Shown one piece after another: positions 23,533 through 31,515 of a DNA stretch of 37,068 bases. Within the stretch, counting starts at the first letter, position 1, and every line of letters starts with the position of its first letter. The DNA is from a virus. Under the pieces are notes generated by a model that saw only the letters and a program-made list of their open reading frames with translations, had not been told where the DNA came from and made no database searches. Made by a program: the position numbers and the translations under genes. Location: positions 1 through 37,068 of the IMG/VR virus record IMGVR_UViG_3300026094_001113. One strand, 5' to 3'.

Positions 23533-25339
23533 CTAATACTTCTATTTTATTCCTTAAGAGGCTTTTCTTTCTTAATGCCCAAAAATCTATTTTTTTCATT
23601 GTTTTGAATTGCGGTATGTCGTCTTTAAGAGTATATATTTTGTATTTTGTAGGTGATTGTTTCCAATTTTTTATATCGATATTAGAATTGACTATACAAG
23701 GTAACTGTTGAGCGCCGTCGTATATAAAAAGTTTCTGTAAACGATCAATATCATCTATCTCGCTACAGAACTCTAAAAAAACTTTTTTTCCTAAGCGAAA
23801 TAAGATTTCTTTGTTTTCATAACAAAATCTATAACTCGCAAAATGAAAAGAGTCTCCTTTTTCGTTTAGATTTTCATCTTCTATAAGTTTTCCTTCGGTT
23901 AAGTAAATTCTAAGTGTTTTATATAATGCATCATAGTGAGGCTTAAATTGGGGGTCTTTTTGTACAAGATCGAACATTCTATCATAAAATTGTTTATAAT
24001 CTATTTTATGTATGTTATACAGATATCTTGCGTAAAGTTGACAGTAACCATTAACATGTAAGTGTATAATCATCCAAGAATACAAATAACCCATGACCAT
24101 TTCTTCAGTTGTCATAGTATTAGTTGCCTTAACAATTTTTGCAGTTTCAGGAAACTCTTGGTCTTTTATCATACTATGATATTGTTCGACTCTAATTTCT
24201 TCTATTCCATAAAGATCTCGAGAAATAGGTGTGTTAAGCTCGGCATTCTCTAATAATTCTGCAATAGATAAATCAATTGCTTGATGCTGCCCAAGTCTTA
24301 ATAGCTCGCACATTCCTTCTTTCCACGTTTCTAGAGTTTCTAAAGGCAATCCCAAAATTACTTCTGTATATGTATTAACATCATATTTCTCGCTTAATTC
24401 CATCATGTGTTTCATATCATTAATATCGAGATTGGTTCTTTTAATTGCCTTAAGAGTAGGTTGATTCATACTTTGAACACTTACTGTTATACCTCTATTA
24501 TACGGACCAATTACTTTTCCAATTTCAAAAACTGTGCCAGTATTGTTTTTAGCATATTGCAAGTTTACAGCATCTATAAGACTGTTGTCTGCTGTTTTTC
24601 TAATTAATTTTGCAATCTCTAAATCTCTTTCTTTAAAAATTCCAAAGTTAGCATCTCCGCCTATAAAAAAAACTATAGGATTTTTTTCTACCCATTTTAA
24701 TTCTTCTTGGATTCTTTCTAAACCAAATTTTTTAATTTTACTATACGTGGTCCCTCCCCAATCACAAAACGTGCATGCATAAGGACAGCCCCTATTAGTT
24801 TCTATAGTAATAGCCCATTTATAATCAGGATACTTTTCCATTAAATGGTCAAATACTCCTGATAGATAAGGGCTAGGAACATCTAGATCTTGTAGTCTGC
24901 TTTTGTTATAGACTTCCGGAATAGTCTCATTATTTAAAAACTTATTGAGAATGTCTACAAAAGATATTTCTCCTTCTGCCAAAACTATAGTGTTAATATA
25001 ATATTCTTCTAGATGTCTTTCACTTGTTTGAGCACCTCCGAACAAGATGTGGCAATCAGGCCACTTGTCTTTTATTAGTTTAGCCATACCCATACAATAG
25101 GCTTCGTTCCAAGTATAACAACTAAACCCTACGATAGCAGGATTATCTAAAGTTTCTAGTATACACTTGCTAGATTCTCTTTTGAAAAATAATTCTCCAA
25201 TAGAAAAATTATTTTCTACCCAATCAAACTGTTTAGCATAACTCCATAAGCAACCTATACTATAAGGTATCCAATAATTAATTTCTCCCCCTACACGGAT
25301 TTCGTGCTGAGGTTGAAAAAGATAGATATTATATGCCAT
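23519..25339 (-). CDS. Cobalamin-binding-type radical SAM enzyme (R11)
   Basis: This 606-residue protein combines an N-terminal B12-binding-like Rossmann domain (about 1-140: PAIVGFSCYTWNEAY, CHILFGGAQTS, LAEGEISF) with an rSAM core, C185-x3-C189-x2-C192 (NRGCPYACTFCDWGG), and a long C-terminal domain of about 200 residues. I see no DxHxxG, so any B12 would bind without the classic lower-ligand His. Many enzymes of this class methylate unreactive carbons or catalyse oxidative ring changes. Similar B12-type rSAM proteins occur in other marine myoviruses, from memory. It heads the glycosyltransferase operon, with AATAAATA 5 bases before ATG 25339. Confidence 0.82.
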   Translation of the reverse strand: MAYNIYLFQPQHEIRVGGEINYWIPYSIGCLWSYAKQFDWVENNFSIGELFFKRESSKCILETLDNPAIVGFSCYTWNEAYCMGMAKLIKDKWPDCHILFGGAQTSERHLEEYYINTIVLAEGEISFVDILNKFLNNETIPEVYNKSRLQDLDVPSPYLSGVFDHLMEKYPDYKWAITIETNRGCPYACTFCDWGGTTYSKIKKFGLERIQEELKWVEKNPIVFFIGGDANFGIFKERDLEIAKLIRKTADNSLIDAVNLQYAKNNTGTVFEIGKVIGPYNRGITVSVQSMNQPTLKAIKRTNLDINDMKHMMELSEKYDVNTYTEVILGLPLETLETWKEGMCELLRLGQHQAIDLSIAELLENAELNTPISRDLYGIEEIRVEQYHSMIKDQEFPETAKIVKATNTMTTEEMVMGYLYSWMIIHLHVNGYCQLYARYLYNIHKIDYKQFYDRMFDLVQKDPQFKPHYDALYKTLRIYLTEGKLIEDENLNEKGDSFHFASYRFCYENKEILFRLGKKVFLEFCSEIDDIDRLQKLFIYDGAQQLPCIVNSNIDIKNWKQSPTKYKIYTLKDDIPQFKTMKKIDFWALRKKSLLRNKIEVLDENL

Positions 25340-25344
25340 TATTC

Positions 25345-25352
25345 TATTTATT
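25345..25352 (-). promoter_or_regulatory. Late -10 box (AATAAATA), minus strand
   Basis: Seven of eight matches to TATAAATA; GAATA then ATG 25339. It mirrors the plus-strand box at 25372-25379. Confidence 0.6.
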
Positions 25353-25371
25353 GATTAGAAAACTATGTAAT

Positions 25372-25379
25372 AATAAATA
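25372..25379 (+). promoter_or_regulatory. Late -10 box (AATAAATA), plus strand
   Basis: The same octamer as 25345-25352, again with a 5-base spacer (GGATT) to ATG 25385. The two halves of this 45-base spacer are near mirror images in function. Confidence 0.6.
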
Positions 25380-25384
25380 GGATT

Positions 25385-26272
25385 ATGAAAAAGATTGTTT
25401 TCAAAAAGGACGTAGCAATCCATATTACAAATTCTTGTAATCTTACTTGTAGTAATTGTTTAACTTTTAGCAATTATAATTTCAAAGGCATAATGAAATG
25501 GAAAGACTACGAGGAATATTATTTAGAATGGGCTAAGATTATTGATTTTGAAAATATTGTTTTAATAGGCGGAGAACCTTTTTTAAATCCAGATTTAGAT
25601 AAATGGTGTAAAAACATTAAAAAATTATGGCCAAACGCAAAGAATCTTATTATAAACACAAACGGAACATTAATTAAAAAAAATAAAGATAATGCTAAAA
25701 ACAAAATCTTAAATGGCTGGAGTTTAGATATAAGTTGCCATGATCCTAATGATTACGAAAATATTAAGCAGACCGTAGAAAATATTTTATATGAAATAAA
25801 ATTCTTGTACGATATTATACTAGAAGACGATCCTACAGGACCTGTTTTAAATTTTGTTAGTAATAATAAAATAGTAGCACAACTACGTACTAATTATTTT
25901 TTCTTTCCTAATTATGTTAAAAAATTCGAAAATAAAACTTTTTACTTTCACAAAACTGATCCTGTTGAAACACATAATAATTGTAAAATTAAAGATTGTT
26001 ATTTTATGATAAACGGGTTATTTTACAAGTGTCCTTTAGTAGCCATAGGATCACAAGCAATTCAACAATTCACATTCGAAGAAAGGGCAAAAAAATTGCT
26101 ACAAAGTTATAAGGCATGTTCTCCGTTTGATTCTGAAGAAAAAATAAAAAAATTCTTTCTGCAATTAGATAATCCTATTCCGCAATGCACTTTATGTGAT
26201 TATTCTAAAGATAGATTCAAACTAAATGTCAAATTAAATCCCTTGCCTAAGAAAAAACTAAAGGCAAGATAA
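25385..26272 (+). CDS. Radical SAM enzyme of the CLTFS type (R12)
   Basis: This 295-residue relative of R10 has C18-x3-C22-x2-C25 in NSCNLTCSNCLTFSNY, GGEP at 62-65 (LIGGEPFLN), and a C-terminal set HNNCKIKDCYFMINGLFYKCPLV plus PQCTLCDYS. The CLTFS phrase and the YKCPLVA turn are shared with R10, but loops differ and this gene is more AT-rich. It ends in a Lys-rich tail (PKKKLKAR). It is a lone plus-strand gene whose predicted mRNA is leaderless, and it overlaps a convergent 2OG oxygenase gene by 15 bases. Substrate is unknown. Confidence 0.82.
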   Translation: MKKIVFKKDVAIHITNSCNLTCSNCLTFSNYNFKGIMKWKDYEEYYLEWAKIIDFENIVLIGGEPFLNPDLDKWCKNIKKLWPNAKNLIINTNGTLIKKNKDNAKNKILNGWSLDISCHDPNDYENIKQTVENILYEIKFLYDIILEDDPTGPVLNFVSNNKIVAQLRTNYFFFPNYVKKFENKTFYFHKTDPVETHNNCKIKDCYFMINGLFYKCPLVAIGSQAIQQFTFEERAKKLLQSYKACSPFDSEEKIKKFFLQLDNPIPQCTLCDYSKDRFKLNVKLNPLPKKKLKAR

Positions 26273-26689
26273 AACCTGCATCGTAATTCGAGGAGAATTA
26301 CTTATATTGCATGCGGCATGCAGACAATGAATATCAGTCATCTCATAGGTATCGCCAGCAACATAATTTTCAATTGTTTTAGTTTCGTCATATAAAAAAA
26401 TATGCCCCGGTTGCCAATCATAAAGGAACATAAAAAATCTTTTTAATTCTAAATGTTCATACTCATCATAATCATCTTTATGAAAAGGAACGCCCGATCC
26501 TGGAGGGTGTTTAGCAAACCATATACCGCATACAGTATTAAATATACTCTCGGGTAATGTAACTTCTGGAGGTGTTTGAAACTTTTCATGAAATTCTTCG
26601 TCGTCAATAGAAGACTTTACAGGATAATTTTCCATTTCATTTATAAGTTTCTGCGGGATAAGATGTATAAAATTTCCTACGTATTTCAT
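26258..26689 (-). CDS. Small Fe(II)/2OG oxygenase
   Basis: This 143-residue minimal barrel has H70-x-D72 (VPFHKDDYDEY), H124 (HCLHAACNIS) and R134 (SPRITMQVL), with the family turn DWQPGHIFLY. It is a tandem duplicate-like neighbour of the next gene upstream: both open MKY(V/I)GN and share the same motif order. With 143 residues it is close to the smallest size the fold allows. It is coupled to the upstream gene by an ATGA overlap and ends overlapping R12 by 15 bases. Substrate is unknown. Confidence 0.75.
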   Translation of the reverse strand: MKYVGNFIHLIPQKLINEMENYPVKSSIDDEEFHEKFQTPPEVTLPESIFNTVCGIWFAKHPPGSGVPFHKDDYDEYEHLELKRFFMFLYDWQPGHIFLYDETKTIENYVAGDTYEMTDIHCLHAACNISNSPRITMQVLSCL

Positions 26690-27180
26690 TTTTCTAACGC
26701 CACTTGTAGAGATAATTTAGGTATAAAACTTATATTTGCAGCACCATGACACGCTTTTGGATTATCGAATAGAAAAATATCTCCTTTCTTATAATCTACA
26801 AAAGGTTTATCCTCATACATAAAAATATGTCCTGGTATATAGTTTTGCATTGCTACCCAATATCGTTCAATATTTTCTTCGTTGTATTTAAATTTATCAG
26901 CATGCCAAGGAACTATGTCGCCCGGATTTAACTTTGAAAACCACCATTCCCTAGCATGTTTAAATATAGTAGGAAGTTCAACGGGAAAATCTAAGCTGTC
27001 ATGAAAAATAAAAGTAAAATTAATTTTGTTATAAGGAAACCCTTCATTTATCCAGTACTTGAATTGCGGATCATTTGAATGATCGTCGGAACTCGGAACT
27101 TTGTCTCCTATATCTGATTGTAATAGGAAATCTATTAACTCGCTTTCGATCCAGTCAGCACAATTACCTATGTATTTCAT
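26686..27180 (-). CDS. Small Fe(II)/2OG oxygenase with Lys in place of Arg
   Basis: This 164-residue protein has H93-x-D95 (VPWHADKFKYN), NYIPGHIFMY and H145 (KACHGAANIS). At the 2OG-binding position it has K155 (FIPKLSLQV) where its neighbour has Arg. It has the same MKYIGN opening as the downstream gene, so the pair probably arose by duplication. It overlaps the epimerase gene by 17 bases, placing it in a sugar-nucleotide operon (methyltransferase, dehydrogenase, epimerase, then these two). A role in modifying the sugar made by these enzymes is an inference. Confidence 0.72.
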   Translation of the reverse strand: MKYIGNCADWIESELIDFLLQSDIGDKVPSSDDHSNDPQFKYWINEGFPYNKINFTFIFHDSLDFPVELPTIFKHAREWWFSKLNPGDIVPWHADKFKYNEENIERYWVAMQNYIPGHIFMYEDKPFVDYKKGDIFLFDNPKACHGAANISFIPKLSLQVALEK

Positions 27181-28057
27181 GATATATTTTCCTTACTGCA
27201 TTTATAAATTTTGTTGGACAATAATTGGTATAAAATTGTTTTAATTTATTCAACGATGGACATCTTCTTTTAGTACTACCAATTTTTCCTTTTTGATACA
27301 CCCAACTTATTTTTTTATTATATATCTCTTTAGCTATAATATCTGCCGCATCTAAAACAGTTATTTCTTCGTCGTTCCCAATATTTATAAATTCATTGCT
27401 AACTGTGTTGGCTAGATAAATTAAAGCATCGATAGCATCATCAATATAACAAAACGATCTTGTTTCGTCTGCTCCTATTAGATCAAAATTTTCTTCTTTT
27501 ATTTTTTCGATAATATCATAGACAAAATGTCCGGGCCTACTGTCTTTTGAAAATACGTTAAAAAATCGAACAACAAGAAAATTTAAATTGCTGTTGGCTA
27601 GATAATTTTCTCCAACAATTTTAGAAATTCTATAACTCCATCTCGAGTTATGAATATTTTCTATATAGATATCTGTTTCCTCGGGAGTTGGTACATTTTG
27701 TGTTCCGGATATTACTTCGCTTGAACTAGAATATATAATTTTACAATTGGAGTTTTGAGAAGCAAAGTTAAAGGTAGCTAAGTCTATTTCGATATTGTTT
27801 TTTAAGACAGTATTAGGCACATCATAAAAATTATCGGTTCCGTTTATAGCTGCTAGATGAAAAATAAAATCAAAATCATTTTGGTTTTTTTTATAAAATT
27901 CAATTAAATCTTCATCAATTATTGTATCATTAACAACATTTCCTTTTCTAAAGTTGTTATCTACTGCAACTACCGTATTGTTTTTAGACAAACACTCATA
28001 CAGAGCATTTCCAATCAAACCGTTGGCACCTGTAATTAATATTTTGAGTTGTTCCAT
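27164..28057 (-). CDS. NAD-dependent sugar-nucleotide epimerase/dehydratase
   Basis: This 297-residue short-chain dehydrogenase of the extended type has the NAD-binding GANGLIG (10-16), the Ser-rich strand IIYSSSSEV, catalytic Y142-x3-K146 (SYRISK) and RFFNVF plus FCYIDDAIDAL. The family converts nucleotide sugars (UDP-glucose 4-epimerase, UDP-glucuronate decarboxylase and others). It directly follows a UDP-sugar dehydrogenase-like gene (22-base overlap), so decarboxylation or epimerisation of a uronic acid nucleotide is the natural guess. The exact reaction cannot be read from sequence alone. Confidence 0.8.
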   Translation of the reverse strand: MEQLKILITGANGLIGNALYECLSKNNTVVAVDNNFRKGNVVNDTIIDEDLIEFYKKNQNDFDFIFHLAAINGTDNFYDVPNTVLKNNIEIDLATFNFASQNSNCKIIYSSSSEVISGTQNVPTPEETDIYIENIHNSRWSYRISKIVGENYLANSNLNFLVVRFFNVFSKDSRPGHFVYDIIEKIKEENFDLIGADETRSFCYIDDAIDALIYLANTVSNEFINIGNDEEITVLDAADIIAKEIYNKKISWVYQKGKIGSTKRRCPSLNKLKQFYTNYCPTKFINAVRKIYHEIHR

Positions 28058-28779
28058 ATGGTATTGCTATCCTTTATTATCTTAAATAACGACGAATCTA
28101 AATTTAGATTATTTAAAGTTTCTATCAAAAAATCTAAATCTTTAGGTAGACATTTGCCTCCAAAACCTCTTTTGCCGTCTGGACCGGGAACTTCTAAATA
28201 TGTTTGGCTTTGCTGAACTTGTAAAAATAAGTCTTTTACTACATGGTAATCGCCGCCTATTCTTTGAGAAATATCATAAAAAATATTAGCAAAGGCTACT
28301 CTTAAAGTTGCATAATTATTGGAAAACATTTTTAAGAGTTCTGCTTCTTCTAACGAACAGGTTTTATTTTCCAGTTGTGTTAAAAGTTGGGGGATTTCTG
28401 CCGAATTATTTCCAATTATTATAGGTCTTTTCTCACAGTCTGTTTCCCAAAACCGTTCTCTTAAGAATTCTGGAATATATAATATAGAATCCTGTATTTC
28501 TCCTTCAATTAGTTTACATGTTCCGATCGGAACAGTACTCCTTATAACAACAGTGCATGTAGAATTAATATTTTTTACATCTTTAATTTCTTTTACTAAT
28601 TTTGCAATATCTTTTTGATCATCAGTAGGTATACAAAAAAATAAAATATCGCAGTTTTTTAAAATAGAAATATCGGTTGCATACTTTATATCGTGTTTAA
28701 TAACTTCTTGATATTGTAACAGCCCTTTATGTGTAGCCTTACCTACGAATCCATATCCTACGATGCCTATTTTTTTCAT
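28036..28779 (-). CDS. Minimal UDP-glucose/GDP-mannose dehydrogenase-like protein
   Basis: I place the start at ATG 28779 (247 residues), which opens MKKIGIVGYGFVG and overlaps the previous stop by 4 bases. A longer frame back to 28839 would add a basic leader inside the methyltransferase gene. NAD-binding GYGFVG is at 8-13 and the catalytic Cys C210 is in GFGGKCLPKDL. Family members normally have 390-450 residues; here the C-terminal nucleotide-binding domain is absent. It might still oxidise a sugar, perhaps with another subunit. A second, fuller homologue lies at 35926-37068. A ribosome site (CGGAAAG) precedes the start. Confidence 0.75.
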   Translation of the reverse strand: MKKIGIVGYGFVGKATHKGLLQYQEVIKHDIKYATDISILKNCDILFFCIPTDDQKDIAKLVKEIKDVKNINSTCTVVIRSTVPIGTCKLIEGEIQDSILYIPEFLRERFWETDCEKRPIIIGNNSAEIPQLLTQLENKTCSLEEAELLKMFSNNYATLRVAFANIFYDISQRIGGDYHVVKDLFLQVQQSQTYLEVPGPDGKRGFGGKCLPKDLDFLIETLNNLNLDSSLFKIIKDSNTIWNNSKY

Positions 28780-29366
28780 TTTTTCTTTCCGATTAACATG
28801 TATCTTGTGTATAACGGTAACTCTAATTCTCCTGACCAAAATATTTCAATATTCGATTGTTTCTTGAACTCTGTTAAATCATGCGCAATTCTTACATGTT
28901 CTTCGATATCGTAATTATTACTCTGTAATACTAACAGCTGGTCATTCGTATTGTCTAGCCATCGATTATAATCTTCTTGTATCATGTGTTCACAACTAGT
29001 GTTAATTATCACGTCTGATTGAGGGACATGATCACACATGTCTTTAGCAATAACATCAAATCTACCTTCCATAACTTCTAACATATTCATTTCTTTTGCG
29101 ATATTTTTACAAGTCTGATCTATATCTATGCTTAGAATCTTCGATGCAGGAATATTACTTTGAAAAATTAAACTGGATAAAACTCCTACCCATCCTCCGT
29201 GTATTTCAATCGATACAGGGTCATATATAAACTTTTCCAAAGAATTTATAAGCCATTCTTTGCTGGAGATTTGACCTTTCCAAAATGCGTCAAGAGTTCT
29301 CTGATGATTTTTGCTTTTTCGTATTGCCTGCATCCAATAATGTAGATGTTCAGTATCAATATACAT
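28776..29366 (-). CDS. SAM-dependent methyltransferase-like protein
   Basis: This 196-residue protein has a class I methyltransferase pattern: motif I EIHGGWVGVLSS (54-65), acidic end of the second strand ILSIDID (78-83), FDVIAKDMCDHV and DVIINTSCEHM as the strand-4 region. Motif I is GGWxG rather than the usual GxGxG. The target is unknown; its operon partners (dehydrogenase, epimerase) suggest a sugar nucleotide or a glycan. It heads the minus-strand operon, and a TATAGATA box lies 9 bases upstream of ATG 29366. An overlapping 14-base palindrome (29365-29378) spans the start. Confidence 0.7.
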   Translation of the reverse strand: MYIDTEHLHYWMQAIRKSKNHQRTLDAFWKGQISSKEWLINSLEKFIYDPVSIEIHGGWVGVLSSLIFQSNIPASKILSIDIDQTCKNIAKEMNMLEVMEGRFDVIAKDMCDHVPQSDVIINTSCEHMIQEDYNRWLDNTNDQLLVLQSNNYDIEEHVRIAHDLTEFKKQSNIEIFWSGELELPLYTRYMLIGKKK

Positions 29367-29378
29367 ACATATATGTAT
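29365..29378. repeat. 14-bp perfect palindrome at a divergent junction
   Basis: ATACATATATGTAT is its own reverse complement. It overlaps the first two bases of the methyltransferase start codon and lies in the shared spacer of two divergent operons; it could be an operator or a chance feature of AT-rich DNA. Confidence 0.45.
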
Positions 29379-29383
29379 CTATA
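29376..29383 (-). promoter_or_regulatory. Variant late -10 box (TATAGATA), minus strand
   Basis: One mismatch to TATAAATA, with 9 bases to ATG 29366. No equally good plus-strand box is visible for the amidinotransferase; a degenerate CATACATA at 29364-29371 aligns with the TATAAATA of 15880-15887 through the 13-base match that follows it. Confidence 0.4.
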
Positions 29384-29410
29384 ACACAAACTACATATGA
29401 AAAAATAGAG

Positions 29411-30394
29411 ATGTTAAGCACAAACGAATGGAGTCCGTTAAAATCGATAATTGTCGGGGTAGCTAACGATGCTAAAATCCCTTTACTGGATAAAAGTCTA
29501 AGGACTGTTAATTATGCTGACGAACCTGAAGAAAAAAACATACCAATTGGATTATATCCTCAACAGGTTATAGACGAAGCAAACGAAGATTTAGAGACAC
29601 TGTGCAATTTTTTAAAGAATGAAGGCATCAAAGTCCTTAGACCTGACGTTGATCCTAAACCAAAATATTATAACTACTGTCCTCGAGATTCTGTACTAGT
29701 ATACGATGATTTAATTTTAGCTACTCCGCAACCTCTTAGAGCTAGACAAAACGAATATCTACACATGGATCGACATTTTTCTCCTTATGTAGAGAAAGGT
29801 GTAAGATACATTAGTAAATCTGCCGAACGTAGGGATTCTCTATACAACGAAAATTGTATCGGCGACAAAGATACGCTAGCATTGACAGAAGAAGAACCGG
29901 CATTTGATGCTGCAAATATTTTAAGGTGTAACGACGATTTATTTTATCTTGTTAGTAACGGCGGAAACAAAGCAGGAGCACAATATCTACAAAGTCTAGT
30001 ACCAAGCAAACAGGTACATTTAATAGAAAATGTTTACACTTTTATGCATCTCGACAGTACTATATCTCTTCTTCGAGAAGGCTTGATGTTACTCAATCCT
30101 GATAGAATTAAAAGCAAGGATCAGTTACCAAAGCCCTTACAGTGCTGGGACGTTGTATGGTGTCCAAAACCAGACAAATTCCCGCACCACCCAGGGTATT
30201 GCGGGGCCAGTGTATGGTTGAATATGAATTTACTTTCTATAAATCCTAATCTAGTTGTCATAGAAGAAAATCAACACGACTTACGTAAAGAGTTAGAAAA
30301 ACATAATATCGACTGTGCTATGCTACCAGGAAGACAACAAAGAACACTAGGCGGTGGATTTCACTGCGTAACATTAGACTTAGAACGAGGATAA
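29411..30394 (+). CDS. Glycine/inosamine-type amidinotransferase
   Basis: I choose ATG 29411 (327 residues): the protein then opens MLSTNEWSPLKSIIVG, exactly where this family starts. An upstream ATG at 29285 would add 42 residues inside the divergent methyltransferase gene. The guanidino-transfer triad is complete: D166 (EPAFDAANI), H213 (TFMHLDST) and C319 (GGGFHCVTLD), with CPRDSV near 93. These enzymes move the amidino group from arginine to an amine, making guanidinoacetate or, in streptomycin synthesis (StrB1), guanidino-cyclitols. Its neighbour's StrG resemblance favours a sugar or cyclitol amine. It is the first gene of a five-gene sugar operon. Confidence 0.85.
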   Translation: MLSTNEWSPLKSIIVGVANDAKIPLLDKSLRTVNYADEPEEKNIPIGLYPQQVIDEANEDLETLCNFLKNEGIKVLRPDVDPKPKYYNYCPRDSVLVYDDLILATPQPLRARQNEYLHMDRHFSPYVEKGVRYISKSAERRDSLYNENCIGDKDTLALTEEEPAFDAANILRCNDDLFYLVSNGGNKAGAQYLQSLVPSKQVHLIENVYTFMHLDSTISLLREGLMLLNPDRIKSKDQLPKPLQCWDVVWCPKPDKFPHHPGYCGASVWLNMNLLSINPNLVVIEENQHDLRKELEKHNIDCAMLPGRQQRTLGGGFHCVTLDLERG

Positions 30395-30395
30395 A

Positions 30396-31508
30396 ATGCT
30401 AGAAGAAACACAAATTAATTGGGATAACAAAACGCTAAATTATGATCTAGAAAAATTTAATTGGCCAATGTGGGCACTAAAGGTTGTGCAAGAGATAGCT
30501 CCAGAAGTAACTGAACTAGAAACAATGCATAGGGTTCTTGAGCCCCATAAAATTGTAAAGGTGCAAAAACATGTGCAAGATGCTTGTCTAAGAAAAGAAT
30601 TTATGCAGAAGTTTGACGACTTTGTTGCAGAATATATCCCACAAAGAATTGCTCACAAAAAATATATGATACAACGGCAAGGCACTTTAAGAGTTGTTAT
30701 TCCTAATCAATCCAATGTAGGAAGACGCTTGGCATTTCATCAGGGAATATTTGTAGGAAATGGTAGAGGTTGTAGAACAATTTGGACTCCTCTTACTGAA
30801 GCAAAAAATACTAATACTATGTGGATTCTTGATTTAGAAACTAGTAGACGAATTACCAAAAGGGTTTTATCAGAAAAATGGAGGTTAGATAAATTCGAAG
30901 ACGAATGTTTAAAAAATGCTAAACCTGTAAATTTAATGCCTGGACAAAGTCATTTGTTTTTTCAAGAACATTTACACGGTAATGTTAATAACGAAGAGGG
31001 CTACACCCGGGTTAGTATAGATATGAGAATATTAGTAGAAGGAGAAGAATACGGGAGACGTCTTCCTGGCGGCTTTATGAGATTTCCCGGGGATCACGAA
31101 GTAGCACAATCATATGATTATAGCAACAAAACGTTCATAACCTATGCTGGCTGGAACAGCAATTTTTCTAAGCACATACCTCTACCTATGCAGAGATCTG
31201 TAATAGAAAAGTATTGTCAAGATAACACAATACATTATAACTCATACGAATTTGAAAATGAACACATGGACTGGCAACCTGGTTTAGAACACTACATAAA
31301 CAAAAAGCCAGACGGCATTGTTTTATGCAGTATTTACTGCATGACTGATGACATAGAACGAAGACGAGAATTATTCGAATTAGCTCTAGATAGGGGAGTC
31401 GAATTACATTTTGCTAACGAGTTATGCAGTTTAAGATCAAAAAAAGATTTAGAAAAAATAGAAAACTATTTAAATTTTGCCGTACAAAAAGAAATTTTTA
31501 GCATTTAA
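30396..31508 (+). CDS. StrG-like 2OG-type oxygenase fused to sporadic-carbohydrate-cluster domain
   Basis: This is a 370-residue two-domain protein. Residues 1-235 resemble StrG-like/phytanoyl-type oxygenases: AFHQGIFVGNGRG (H115), TIWTPLTEAKNTNTMWIL, and FFQEHLHGNVNNEEGYTRVS (H194, R205). Where a 2OG oxygenase should have His-x-Asp, this has H115-x-G117, as in iron halogenases. Residues 247-365 (YAGWNSNFSKHIPLPMQ, YCQDNTIHYNSYEFE, DGIVLCSIYCM, ELHFANELCSL) match, from memory, the 'sporadic carbohydrate cluster' (LIC12192-type) family. A good ribosome site (GAGG) precedes ATG 30396, one base after the amidinotransferase stop. Confidence 0.75.
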   Translation: MLEETQINWDNKTLNYDLEKFNWPMWALKVVQEIAPEVTELETMHRVLEPHKIVKVQKHVQDACLRKEFMQKFDDFVAEYIPQRIAHKKYMIQRQGTLRVVIPNQSNVGRRLAFHQGIFVGNGRGCRTIWTPLTEAKNTNTMWILDLETSRRITKRVLSEKWRLDKFEDECLKNAKPVNLMPGQSHLFFQEHLHGNVNNEEGYTRVSIDMRILVEGEEYGRRLPGGFMRFPGDHEVAQSYDYSNKTFITYAGWNSNFSKHIPLPMQRSVIEKYCQDNTIHYNSYEFENEHMDWQPGLEHYINKKPDGIVLCSIYCMTDDIERRRELFELALDRGVELHFANELCSLRSKKDLEKIENYLNFAVQKEIFSI

Positions 31509-31515
31509 GAAGTAA

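Noticed and set aside
3316-29410. Small RiPP precursor peptides for the rSAM enzymes
   Set aside because: The spacers are 39-101 bases and hold promoters; I found no short frame with a ribosome site and a Cys/Gly-rich core. A precursor elsewhere in the genome, or a virion protein as substrate, cannot be excluded.
29285-29411. Upstream start of the amidinotransferase at 29285
   Set aside because: The extra 42 residues lie within the divergent methyltransferase gene and do not match the family N-terminus, which begins at residue 1 of the 29411 start.
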